From NCBI GenBank assembly GCA_947372155.1, contig CANBSM010000046.1, positions 1-8,325 on the forward strand: a stretch of 8,325 bases of DNA, read 5' to 3'. Source of the stretch: Burkholderiaceae bacterium. GTDB lineage: Bacteria > Pseudomonadota > Gammaproteobacteria > Burkholderiales > Burkholderiaceae. Within the stretch, counting starts at the first letter, position 1. The number at the start of each line of letters is the position of its first letter. This document shows positions 1-5,967 of this stretch, one piece after another. Under the pieces are notes generated by a model. The model saw nothing but the letters and a program-made list of their open reading frames with translations, did no database searches and had not been told where the DNA came from. The position numbers and the translations under genes were made by a program.

Positions 1-582
1 TTTAATGATGAACAGCTCGCTTATGTAATTGCAGATTCATCTATTCCGATTGTTAGTGGCGTTGGACATGAAACAGATTTCACTATTGCTGACTTTGTTG
101 CGGACTTGCGCGCACCGACTCCAACAGGTGCGGCGGAATTAGCGGCACCCCGCAAAGATCAAATGCTGCAAGAGCTCGATGCGATCATGCAGGCCTTACT
201 ACAGCGTGTTCATCAAAAAATTGAACGCGAGGAGCAAACCCTTGATCAATTGGCATTAAGACTCAGTCATGCCTTGCCCAACCCAGATCGGATGCGCGAG
301 CAGATTCAGGGTTGGCAACAGCGCCTGAATCAATCCTGGTTGGTCAGAGTGGAAAACTGGAAGCGCAATCAATCGCACCACCAGGCACAACTAGAAATGC
401 TCAATCCCCAAAGAACTTTAGAGCGAGGGTATGCAGTAATTTTGAGTAGAAGCAATGAAGAACTCCATGCAGTTCGAAAGCCAGCCGAGCTCATCGAGAA
501 AAATATATTTCAGGTCCAGTTGGCCGAAGGATCTGCGGAAGTGCGTTTTGAGGATATAAACATAACCCTACAAAAATCTTAA
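1..582 (+). CDS. xseA: Exonuclease VII large subunit XseA, C-terminal part (5' end outside window)
   Basis: This is the last 193 residues of the large subunit of exonuclease VII, the cytoplasmic nuclease that degrades single-stranded DNA together with several XseB subunits. The frame is open from base 1, so the gene starts upstream. Residues 20-45 hold the highly conserved stretch beginning [20 protein letters not shown] and continuing PTPTGAAEL. This is followed by a long charged helical, coiled-coil-like region (about 55-130), which in the family carries XseB binding. The C-terminal signature [14 protein letters not shown] lies near residues 134-147. The E. coli protein is about 456 residues, so roughly the N-terminal 60 percent, including the OB fold, is missing from the window. 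The stop is TAA, and a promoter for the next operon begins two bases later, with no terminator visible between them. Confidence 0.96.
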   Translation, partial: FNDEQLAYVIADSSIPIVSGVGHETDFTIADFVADLRAPTPTGAAELAAPRKDQMLQELDAIMQALLQRVHQKIEREEQTLDQLALRLSHALPNPDRMREQIQGWQQRLNQSWLVRVENWKRNQSHHQAQLEMLNPQRTLERGYAVILSRSNEELHAVRKPAELIEKNIFQVQLAEGSAEVRFEDINITLQKS

Positions 583-583
583 T

Positions 584-612
584 TTGACAATACGTACGTA
601 TTTACGTACCAT
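584..612 (+). promoter_or_regulatory. Sigma70-like promoter of the yefM/yoeB-type operon
   Basis: A perfect -35 box TTGACA (584-589) is separated by 17 bases from TACCAT (607-612), which matches the -10 consensus at 4 of 6 positions. It starts two bases after the xseA stop codon and ends 18 bases before the antitoxin ATG. The spacer and -10 are covered by repeated TACGTA units, as expected for an autoregulated toxin-antitoxin promoter. The transcription start is inferred to be near 618-620, which would leave a very short leader that includes the ribosome binding site AAGGAG (618-623). Confidence 0.6.
590..609 (+). promoter_or_regulatory. Putative autoregulatory operator (repeated TACGTA/GTAC cores)
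   Basis: A perfect 12-base palindrome, ATACGTACGTAT, fills 590-601. A further TACGTA lies at 603-608. The GTAC cores at 594-597 and 606-609 are exactly 12 bases apart centre to centre, roughly one helical turn. The E. coli YefM-YoeB operator is known to use a long and a short repeat with TGTACA cores at similar spacing, so this arrangement looks analogous. The site lies between and over the -35 and -10 boxes, where a bound antitoxin or toxin-antitoxin complex would block RNA polymerase. The second core is symmetric only over GTAC or TACGTA and not further. Confidence 0.5.
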
Positions 613-629
613 AAGTTAAGGAGCAAAAA

Positions 630-872
630 ATGACAACACTTACAGCAAGCGAGGCTAGGGCAGGGCTTTATCGATTAATCGATCAGGCTGCGCAGACACA
701 TAAGCCAGTACTAATATCTGGCAAGAGGGCAAATGCCGTCCTCATTTCCGAGGAGGATTGGAGCGCTATTCAGGAGACGCTGTATCTCTTGGCAATTCCA
801 AATATGCGTGAATCCATCAAAGACGCCATGTCCGAACCTTTAAGTAAAAGTAAAAAGGCCTTGAAGTGGTGA
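630..872 (+). CDS. yefM: Phd/YefM-family antitoxin
   Basis: An 80-residue antitoxin and DNA-binding autorepressor of a type II toxin-antitoxin pair. The N-terminal part follows the Phd/YefM pattern: LTASEARAGLYRLIDQA (residues 4-20), then a strand of the form KPVLISGKRANAVLISEEDW (26-45) and the helix IQETLYLLAIPNMRESI (47-63), which matches the YefM segment that reads ETAYLLRSP in E. coli. The C-terminal tail is Ser- and Lys-rich, as in the family's disordered toxin-neutralising tails. The ATG is preceded by a strong AAGGAG (618-623) with a 6-base gap. The gene overlaps the start of the toxin gene, so the pair is translationally coupled. Its length fits the family (about 75-90 residues). The Phd/YefM assignment is strong; the exact symbol rests on similarity and on the YoeB-type partner. 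Confidence 0.9.
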   Translation: MTTLTASEARAGLYRLIDQAAQTHKPVLISGKRANAVLISEEDWSAIQETLYLLAIPNMRESIKDAMSEPLSKSKKALKW

Positions 873-1132
873 GTTGGAGTCTTGTCTATTCTAAATATGC
901 AGTTAAAGATGCCAAAAAACTCTCCGCAGCAGGTCTAAAAGATAAGGCCCAAACTTTGCTTGAAATTTTAGAAATTGACCCACTGCAAAATCCACCCCCA
1001 TATGAAAAATTAATTGGTGATTTAAAGGGTGCATACTCACGAAGAATTAACATTCAGCATCGGATAGTTTATGAAGTATTTCGTAAAGAGAAAACCGTTC
1101 GAATTTTGAGAATGTGGACTCACTATGAATAG
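866..1132 (+). CDS. yoeB: Txe/YoeB-family toxin (ribosome-dependent mRNA endonuclease)
   Basis: An 88-residue toxin of the RelE superfamily, Txe/YoeB branch. Family members bind the ribosomal A site and cut mRNA when not neutralised by YefM. The conserved stretches are PPPYEKLIGDLKGAYSRRI (43-61), then QHRIVYEV, and the C-terminal WTHYE. Aligned by eye to E. coli YoeB, the catalytic residues are kept: Glu47 (E46), Arg66 (R65), His86 (H83) and Tyr87 (Y84), so the toxin looks active. Two adjacent GTG starts are possible. The one at 866 has AAGG (855-858) 7 bases upstream. The one at 869 gives a 4-base GTGA overlap with the antitoxin stop and an N-terminus MSWSLVY typical of the family. Either way, a weak start nested in the antitoxin gene fits lower toxin expression. 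Confidence 0.9.
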   Translation: MVSWSLVYSKYAVKDAKKLSAAGLKDKAQTLLEILEIDPLQNPPPYEKLIGDLKGAYSRRINIQHRIVYEVFRKEKTVRILRMWTHYE

Positions 1133-1159
1133 CATTCTTTGTATATAAAGGTAAATTTG

Positions 1160-3184
1160 ATGACTTGGAAAATGACAAAGTTAATACTTGGAGCCTGCAT
1201 GGTTTTTGGCCTGCTTGCTTTATCAGGCTGCCCAAGTAGCGGTTCTGGCAACGACATCAATATTAACGGCATAGTCAACTCTGGCGGCGGCTCTACACCA
1301 ATCGCAATTGGTGGTGCCACCGTAACCATTTATCAAATCCAGTCAGGCACTCCATCGGTAGTTACCCAAACCACTACAGATAGTAGCGGCAATTTTTCTG
1401 CGAAAGTACCAACTAACTCCAATAACACTACAAGCAATCCTATTACTTACTATGCACTGGCGAGTAAATCCCCCAATGTGGAGTTGATAGCAAGCTTGGG
1501 TACTGGACCGATTAATACTGTGCGTATTAATGAACTCACGACTGTCGCATCTGCTTATGCATTCGCTCAGTTATTTCGCAATGATTACTCAATTTCAGGA
1601 AGTGCCCTACCTTTGAGTATCGCGGCTGGGATGGCCGAGAATTTGGTATCCGCGCAATCGGGTACTGCTTCGACAGTAATTCAAACTTCACCCAACGGTT
1701 ATGAAACTAACACTTGGAGCGCTCTAGGAACACTCGCCAATGTGTTGGCTGCGTGTACTCAAGGCATCTCTAATGCATGCACCAATCTATTTGCCTTAAC
1801 ACCTTCCACTAATGGCCTCACTCCTACGACCACATTACAAGCCATTGTGAATATCGCCTTAAATCCTGCTGTCAACGTCAGCGGAATTTATAACTTGGGA
1901 AGTGTGGTGACTAGTTATTCTCCAGCACTCACTGCTATTCAAGGGCCCACTTCATCGGCAACATTTCAAAAGCTAGATGCTTGGACAATGGCGGTAAAAG
2001 TCAATAACAGTGGTAATGCTAGCTGCCCATTTGGCGGTCCAGCTAATGTGGCATTTGACGTTAATGGTTACGCTTGGATTAATAACAATGTGATTCAAGG
2101 GACGCCTAATTCTGCTAATTGCTTAATTGTTCTCAAGCCTAATGGTCAACCCGCAACTGGTTTAAATAACACCCCCAATTCACCAATCACTGGCGGTGGT
2201 ATTTTGGGTTCTGGTTTTGGAATTGCAATAGACAAGCTTGGATTTATTTGGTCAGGCAGTTTTGGATGGGGCAATAATTTGCCGTCTAGTGGCAATGTGG
2301 CCAAACTCTCCTCTGTAGGTGTGCCCATCTCCCCAAGCAGTGGATACACCTCTGGCTTGCTGAGAGTGCAGGGTACTGCAGTGGATCAATCCAATAATAT
2401 TTGGATGGCTAGCTATGGCAACAACGCTGTTGTGATGTATCCCAACCAAACCATTAATCCTGTGAGTTATGTTGATAGCAACGTACAACCCTTTGGTGTC
2501 GCGATATCGTCAGATGGGTATGCATGGGTTACCTACACAGGCTCAGATACTGTTTCTAAACTGCGCTTTAGCGGTGGTGGTATCTCTAAATTATTTACGG
2601 TGACATTACCAAGCGGTAGTAGACCAAAAGGTATTGCTGTGGATTCATTGGGTAATGCTTGGGTTGCTGCAGGTAGCACCTCTACTGTTTATGCGATTAA
2701 CTCTAGTGGCACGATTATCGGGACTTATACGGGTCAGGGGATTAATGGTCCATGGGGCGTTTCACTAGATGCCAAGGGTAATGTTTGGGTTGCTAATTTT
2801 GGAACGGCGCAACCGAGTTCGCGCTACAGCATTGTGCAGTTGTGTGGCGCCACATTTAATTGTCCTTATGGCGTAGCTATGGGAACGGCAATAACGCCAA
2901 GCACGGGCTACACCCTGCCATCTGCTGGTAGTCAGGTTCTACTCAACTCTGGCCAGCCCTTGTATGGAACAGGCGCCCCACCTTCCTATTTGCCATTAAT
3001 GCGATTGACGTCAGTGAATGCAGATATGGCCGGCAATATTTGGGCTGCCAATAATTGGAAGCCAAGCGCTTTTAATGATGTAAACCCAAATGATGCCAAT
3101 CCTGGTGGTGATGGCATGGTGATATTTGTTGGGGTTGCTGCACCTAATAAAGCACCAAGCTTGGGGCCAGCTCAGGCGCCTTAA
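1160..3184 (+). CDS. Secreted lipoprotein with N-terminal Ig/transthyretin-like domain and C-terminal seven-repeat NHL/Vgb-like beta-propeller
   Basis: A 674-residue predicted lipoprotein of unknown function. The start ATG at 1160 follows AAAGG (1147-1151) with an 8-base gap; a second in-frame ATG at 1172 is also possible. Residues 1-24 form a lipoprotein signal peptide: short basic N-terminus, hydrophobic core, lipobox LSGC with Cys24 as the lipidated residue. A low-complexity linker leads to a small beta domain (about 33-88; GGATVTIYQ, then TTDSSGNFSAKVP) resembling carboxypeptidase-regulatory-like domains. Residues 90-280 are Ala/Ser/Thr-rich with helical character. Seven propeller motifs of the form G-hydrophobic-A-hydrophobic-D-x-x-G-N-x-W end at Trp residues near 306, 364, 415, 456, 501, 543 and 628. 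They resemble NHL and streptogramin-lyase (Vgb) blades. Vgb catalysis needs histidines and this protein has none, so a binding or structural role is more likely. It has only four glutamates and is very rich in Asn, Ser, Thr and Gly. It lies 27 bases after the toxin gene without a clear promoter of its own. Confidence 0.85.
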   Translation: MTWKMTKLILGACMVFGLLALSGCPSSGSGNDININGIVNSGGGSTPIAIGGATVTIYQIQSGTPSVVTQTTTDSSGNFSAKVPTNSNNTTSNPITYYALASKSPNVELIASLGTGPINTVRINELTTVASAYAFAQLFRNDYSISGSALPLSIAAGMAENLVSAQSGTASTVIQTSPNGYETNTWSALGTLANVLAACTQGISNACTNLFALTPSTNGLTPTTTLQAIVNIALNPAVNVSGIYNLGSVVTSYSPALTAIQGPTSSATFQKLDAWTMAVKVNNSGNASCPFGGPANVAFDVNGYAWINNNVIQGTPNSANCLIVLKPNGQPATGLNNTPNSPITGGGILGSGFGIAIDKLGFIWSGSFGWGNNLPSSGNVAKLSSVGVPISPSSGYTSGLLRVQGTAVDQSNNIWMASYGNNAVVMYPNQTINPVSYVDSNVQPFGVAISSDGYAWVTYTGSDTVSKLRFSGGGISKLFTVTLPSGSRPKGIAVDSLGNAWVAAGSTSTVYAINSSGTIIGTYTGQGINGPWGVSLDAKGNVWVANFGTAQPSSRYSIVQLCGATFNCPYGVAMGTAITPSTGYTLPSAGSQVLLNSGQPLYGTGAPPSYLPLMRLTSVNADMAGNIWAANNWKPSAFNDVNPNDANPGGDGMVIFVGVAAPNKAPSLGPAQAP

Positions 3185-3200
3185 TAGATGTAAGCAATAG

Positions 3201-3239
3201 ATCTTCTAATGCCACTCATTGCATTGGCTATTAGAGGAT
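3201..3239. terminator. Stem-loop between convergent genes, possible bidirectional terminator
   Basis: The arms 3201-3214 (ATCTTCTAATGCCA) and 3225-3239 (TGGCTATTAGAGGAT) pair with one bulged base and one G-T wobble around a 10-base loop. It lies 16 bases after the lipoprotein stop and overlaps the last nine bases of murB, as expected for a shared terminator of convergent genes. No T-run follows on either strand, so it would be an imperfect intrinsic terminator at best. Confidence 0.45.
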
Positions 3240-4268
3240 ATTTGGCTCAATCTGAAGACTCACGCCAAATTCTGCGCGTACTTTATCTTGAATACACTTA
3301 GCGAGACCCAAAATATCCTGCGCAGTCCCTGTGCCGTGATTAACAAGGACTAGCGCTTGGTTCTCATATACGCCAACAGCTCCCATGCGTTGGCCTTTAA
3401 AGCCACATTGATCAATTAACCAACCAGCGGCGAGCTTACGCTTGCCCGGGGCATCCGGATACGAGACTATATTGGGATGGGATTTGTGGAGGGTTTCAAA
3501 TTGCTCATTGGGAACGATAGGGTTCTGAAAGAAGCTGCCAGCATTACCAATCACTTTTGGATCCGGAAGTTTATGAGTGCGAATCTTACAAACTGCCAAG
3601 AAAATATCTTCGGCGCTTGGATTGGAATTGTCAGGAAAGTGCTTTGCTAGATCGGCGTAATGAATGCGGGCCTGCCATTCTTTAGGAATCTTAAAAACGA
3701 CCTTTGTCACAATAAATCGATGGGGGTTTTGCTTGAAGTAGCTGTCGCGATAAGCAAAGTGGCATGCTTCTTTTGAGAGGGTGACAAAGGCATGAGCTTT
3801 TACGTCAAACGCTTCAATGCTCTCAATGTAATCTGAAATTTCTACGCCATAGGCGCCAATATTCTGAATCGGTGCTGCTCCCACCGTCCCTGGAATGAGT
3901 GCCAGATTTTCCAATCCAGGCAGATCGTTTTCCAAAGTCCAGGCAACGAGCTCATGCCAGCTCACCCCGCCGCCAACGGCTAGCAGAGTGGCATGTTTAT
4001 CAGAATTAGCCACCTCTTGTCCTGCGATATTCATTAGGAGGGTTGCTCCTGGCAAGGAGCTGGGAAGAATTACATTGCTGCCGCCCCCTAAAACCCGCCA
4101 TACCCATTTTTTATTCGCAATCTCTTGCATGAGTGCAGGGATTTGCTCGGCCGCAGTAATCTCAAAGGCATGTTCCGCAATAGCATCAAAGCCAAAGGTA
4201 TTGCGGTGCTTTAACCCGAGATTTGGGGTCAATTTTGCTGGCAGGGGCGCATTTTGAGCACGGTTCAT
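3231..4268 (-). CDS. murB: UDP-N-acetylenolpyruvoylglucosamine reductase MurB
   Basis: MurB, 345 residues, is the cytoplasmic FAD enzyme that uses NADPH to reduce UDP-GlcNAc-enolpyruvate to UDP-MurNAc, the second committed step of peptidoglycan precursor synthesis. The FAD-binding part shows RVLGGGSNVIL (58-68) and the PGTVGAAPIQNIGAYGVE block (126-143). Catalytic residues expected from E. coli MurB are present: Arg174 in AYRDSYFK, Ser245 in NAGSFFQNP (the proton donor) and Glu341 in LQIEPNIL at the C-terminus. The length and the presence of the YRDS-type loop fit the E. coli-like type I class. The ATG has no convincing Shine-Dalgarno sequence, but a -10-like box lies 8 bases upstream, so the transcript may be nearly leaderless. 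The upstream nucleotidyltransferase gene is on the same strand 49 bases away and could also feed transcription into murB. Confidence 0.97.
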   Translation of the reverse strand: MNRAQNAPLPAKLTPNLGLKHRNTFGFDAIAEHAFEITAAEQIPALMQEIANKKWVWRVLGGGSNVILPSSLPGATLLMNIAGQEVANSDKHATLLAVGGGVSWHELVAWTLENDLPGLENLALIPGTVGAAPIQNIGAYGVEISDYIESIEAFDVKAHAFVTLSKEACHFAYRDSYFKQNPHRFIVTKVVFKIPKEWQARIHYADLAKHFPDNSNPSAEDIFLAVCKIRTHKLPDPKVIGNAGSFFQNPIVPNEQFETLHKSHPNIVSYPDAPGKRKLAAGWLIDQCGFKGQRMGAVGVYENQALVLVNHGTGTAQDILGLAKCIQDKVRAEFGVSLQIEPNIL

Positions 4269-4276
4269 GGCGCAAT

Positions 4277-4306
4277 CTTATACGGATCAAGTAGCTTAAA
4301 TGAAAA
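4277..4306 (-). promoter_or_regulatory. murB: Possible murB promoter giving a near-leaderless mRNA
   Basis: Read on the minus strand, TTTTCA (4306-4301) and TATAAG (4282-4277, 5 of 6 to the -10 consensus) are 18 bases apart. The -10 ends 8 bases before the murB ATG, so transcription would start about 0-3 bases before the start codon. The -35 match is only 4 of 6, so this remains a weak prediction. It would account for the missing ribosome binding site. Confidence 0.35.
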
Positions 4307-4317
4307 TGTATCGATCA

Positions 4318-5319
4318 TTATTCGCGAATCTGAAGATCTAAGATTGATGCCTTAATTACTGTCTTGGGAAAATAACGCATATCTACATCTTCTATGGGGA
4401 AATTTGGTAAATGCTCGCGTACCAAATCCATCACCATCAATGCTTGATTTAGATCGCGTTGTTTTTTGACCGGCTCCCGATTGCTTTGATGTGATAGCCA
4501 TGCCTTGTGAATGGCAAATGCCCGAGGATCTGGCACGGGCATCATGACGGCGGCTCCATTGGCTGCAATGACAACCTGTTCCACTCGAGGGGCATTTGCT
4601 AGCCACTCTAGGTTTGGTACTTCCATGATTTCTAGGTCACCCTTGGCGAATAGCTTGGGTTTTGTAGCTAGCATTCCTTTATCCTGACCAATGAGGTCGA
4701 CCATAAAACCATCTTTATTAATTGCCCGAAATCCCTGTTCTGAAGAAATCTCAAAGGTTTTATCTATTTTTTTAAGCAAACCCAACAAACCTTCCCCATC
4801 CAGTTTTTTTGCAAGCAAAGACATAGGTTTGCGCACATCAAATAAGAGATCAATATCGCCTGAGGCCAATAACTCCATTTTGAGTTCAACAGCGGCCATC
4901 GACTCATAAGCAAATATTGCATGAGTGCCAACAACTCGTAATTCAGATAGGGCTTGAGATTGATCAAGCTTTAGCAAAATCTCACCGATAATGCTAGGCA
5001 TACGACCCAAACGCACGGCACGATTGAGTTTTCTTTGAGATTCAATTTTAACTTTTAAGCTCTGATATTTTTCTTCAGCCAATGCTTTACCATTTTGAAA
5101 CCGTTCAAAAATTTGCTCTGTTTCTGGCGTGCGTGGCCCAAGTGATTTACTATTTCCAGATGCGCTTGTTAGACGCAATAAGTAATCTTTGCCATTGACA
5201 TTTTTCCAGCGCATGCCATATTTGTAGTCGCGTTGACGCCAAAGGATCTCACGCCAGGCCCTATAGGTCTGATCTGACTCCACTAGGAACAGGCGCTGCT
5301 GGTCTGATAAGGGCTTCAT
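4318..5319 (-). CDS. GSU2403-family nucleotidyltransferase-fold protein (function unknown)
   Basis: A 333-residue protein that I recognise as the GSU2403-type nucleotidyltransferase fold (NTP_transf_8 type), whose biological substrate is not established. The N-terminal third (1-120) is charged and helical. The nucleotidyltransferase core follows: VVGTHAIFAYES (129-140), then ASGDIDLLFDVRK (152-164) with the paired acidic residues Asp155 and Asp157, and a likely third metal ligand, Asp208, in FMVDLIG. The region PDPRAFAIHKAWLS to about residue 300, rich in Lys and Arg (KKQRD, then NQALMVMDLV), matches the helical tail seen in this family. The catalytic acids are intact, so enzymatic activity is plausible. 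The ATG at 5319 is preceded by ACAGGT with a weak AGG Shine-Dalgarno core. A doubled palindrome covers the predicted transcription start and ribosome binding site. It sits between murB and yajQ and may be an accessory insertion; a role like MNT or AbiEii-type toxin-antitoxin nucleotidyltransferases is only speculation. Confidence 0.8.
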   Translation of the reverse strand: MKPLSDQQRLFLVESDQTYRAWREILWRQRDYKYGMRWKNVNGKDYLLRLTSASGNSKSLGPRTPETEQIFERFQNGKALAEEKYQSLKVKIESQRKLNRAVRLGRMPSIIGEILLKLDQSQALSELRVVGTHAIFAYESMAAVELKMELLASGDIDLLFDVRKPMSLLAKKLDGEGLLGLLKKIDKTFEISSEQGFRAINKDGFMVDLIGQDKGMLATKPKLFAKGDLEIMEVPNLEWLANAPRVEQVVIAANGAAVMMPVPDPRAFAIHKAWLSHQSNREPVKKQRDLNQALMVMDLVREHLPNFPIEDVDMRYFPKTVIKASILDLQIRE

Positions 5320-5320
5320 T

Positions 5321-5361
5321 TTTTACCTGTAAAAATAGATTCTTCAAATTTACAGGTAAAA
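5321..5361. promoter_or_regulatory. Double operator: perfect 13-base inverted repeat made of two TTTACNNGTAAA palindromes
   Basis: TTTTACCTGTAAA (5321-5333) and TTTACAGGTAAAA (5349-5361) are exact reverse complements separated by 15 bases. Each arm is itself a palindrome of the form TTTAC-N2-GTAAA, with centres 27 bases apart. Relative to the minus-strand gene ending at 4318, the right copy abuts the -10 box and covers the predicted start of transcription. The left copy lies over the ribosome binding region and ends one base before the ATG. This is the layout of a two-site repressor operator. The regulator is not identifiable in the window. Confidence 0.6.
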
Positions 5362-5389
5362 TTTCACATAATCAAGCATTTTGAGTCAA
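5361..5389 (-). promoter_or_regulatory. Promoter of the nucleotidyltransferase-fold gene
   Basis: On the minus strand, TTGACT (5389-5384, 5 of 6 to the -35 consensus) is followed after 17 bases by TGAAAT (5366-5361, 4 of 6 to the -10 consensus). Transcription would start near 5354, inside the right-hand TTTACNNGTAAA palindrome. The -35 box also lies inside the near-perfect palindrome TTTTGAGTCAAAA (5379-5391). The divergent yajQ start is about 75 bases away. Confidence 0.5.
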
Positions 5390-5463
5390 AAATACGTTTT
5401 GTAGTCGAGATGTAGTGGGTCAAGGTAATAAGCTAGTTTTCAAGAAAATATAAAGGATTTGAT

Positions 5464-5949
5464 ATGCCAACATTTGACGTTGTATGTGAACCAGATATGG
5501 TCGAGCTCAAAAATGCGATTGAGCAGTCCAATAAAGAAATCTCCAATCGTTTTGACTTTAAGGGCTCCGACAGCCGTGTAGAGCAAAAAGATGAAGCCTT
5601 AATTTTGTTTGGCGATGATGACTTTAAGTTAGGTCAAGTGCGTGATGTTCTCATTGGCAAAATGGCTAAGCGCAATGTGGATGTGCGTTATCTCAAAGAT
5701 GACAAAACTGAAACTATTGGTAGCGATAAGCGCAAGCAGACCATGAAAATCCAAAAAGGGATTACTTCGGATCTGGCTAAAAAAGTTGTGCGCATCATCA
5801 AAGACAGCAAGCTAAAGGTGCAAGCCAGTATTCAAGGCGATGCCGTGCGCGTTACGGGCGCTAAGCGTGATGATCTTCAAGAGACTATGGCTTTGCTTAA
5901 AAAAGAAGTCACTGAAGCGCCATTGGGCTTTAATAATTTCCGTGATTAA
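5464..5949 (+). CDS. yajQ: YajQ family nucleotide-binding protein (DUF520)
   Basis: A 161-residue cytoplasmic YajQ/DUF520 protein of the usual length, with two ferredoxin-like halves. The N-terminus [19 protein letters not shown] is diagnostic, followed by [12 protein letters not shown] (26-37). The second half carries [25 protein letters not shown] in two parts (from about residue 95) and the C-terminal [10 protein letters not shown]. Family members bind nucleotides or tRNA in vitro, and a Xanthomonas homologue is reported to bind cyclic di-GMP and act with a transcription factor; the role here is not shown. The ATG has AAAGGA (5452-5457) 6 bases upstream. I could not find a convincing promoter in the 5390-5450 stretch. 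It is divergent from the nucleotidyltransferase gene. Confidence 0.95.
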   Translation: MPTFDVVCEPDMVELKNAIEQSNKEISNRFDFKGSDSRVEQKDEALILFGDDDFKLGQVRDVLIGKMAKRNVDVRYLKDDKTETIGSDKRKQTMKIQKGITSDLAKKVVRIIKDSKLKVQASIQGDAVRVTGAKRDDLQETMALLKKEVTEAPLGFNNFRD

Positions 5950-5967
5950 GAAAAAGCTTCGGCTCGT

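Noticed and set aside
1047..1329. Minus-strand open frames across the toxin end and lipoprotein start
   Set aside because: They lie antisense to well-supported genes, lack family resemblance and ribosome binding sites, and are best explained as chance frames.
2146..2488. Minus-strand open frames inside the lipoprotein gene
   Set aside because: They oppose a gene with clear signal peptide and repeat structure and show no recognisable protein pattern.
1160..3184. Assignment of the lipoprotein as a streptogramin B lyase (Vgb)
   Set aside because: The propeller motifs are similar, but the protein contains no histidine, so the known catalytic machinery cannot be present.
3895..4257. 120-codon plus-strand frame antisense to murB
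   Set aside because: murB is complete with all catalytic residues on the other strand; the antisense frame shows no motif.
4352..4967. Open frames on both strands inside the nucleotidyltransferase gene
   Set aside because: They overlap a full-length family member and have no independent start signals.
5449..5454. TATAAA as the -10 box of yajQ
   Set aside because: It overlaps the ribosome binding site and has no -35 partner at a workable distance.
5951..5967. AGC-TTCG-GCT tetraloop hairpin after yajQ as a terminator
   Set aside because: The stem is only three base pairs and no T-run follows; it is too weak to call.
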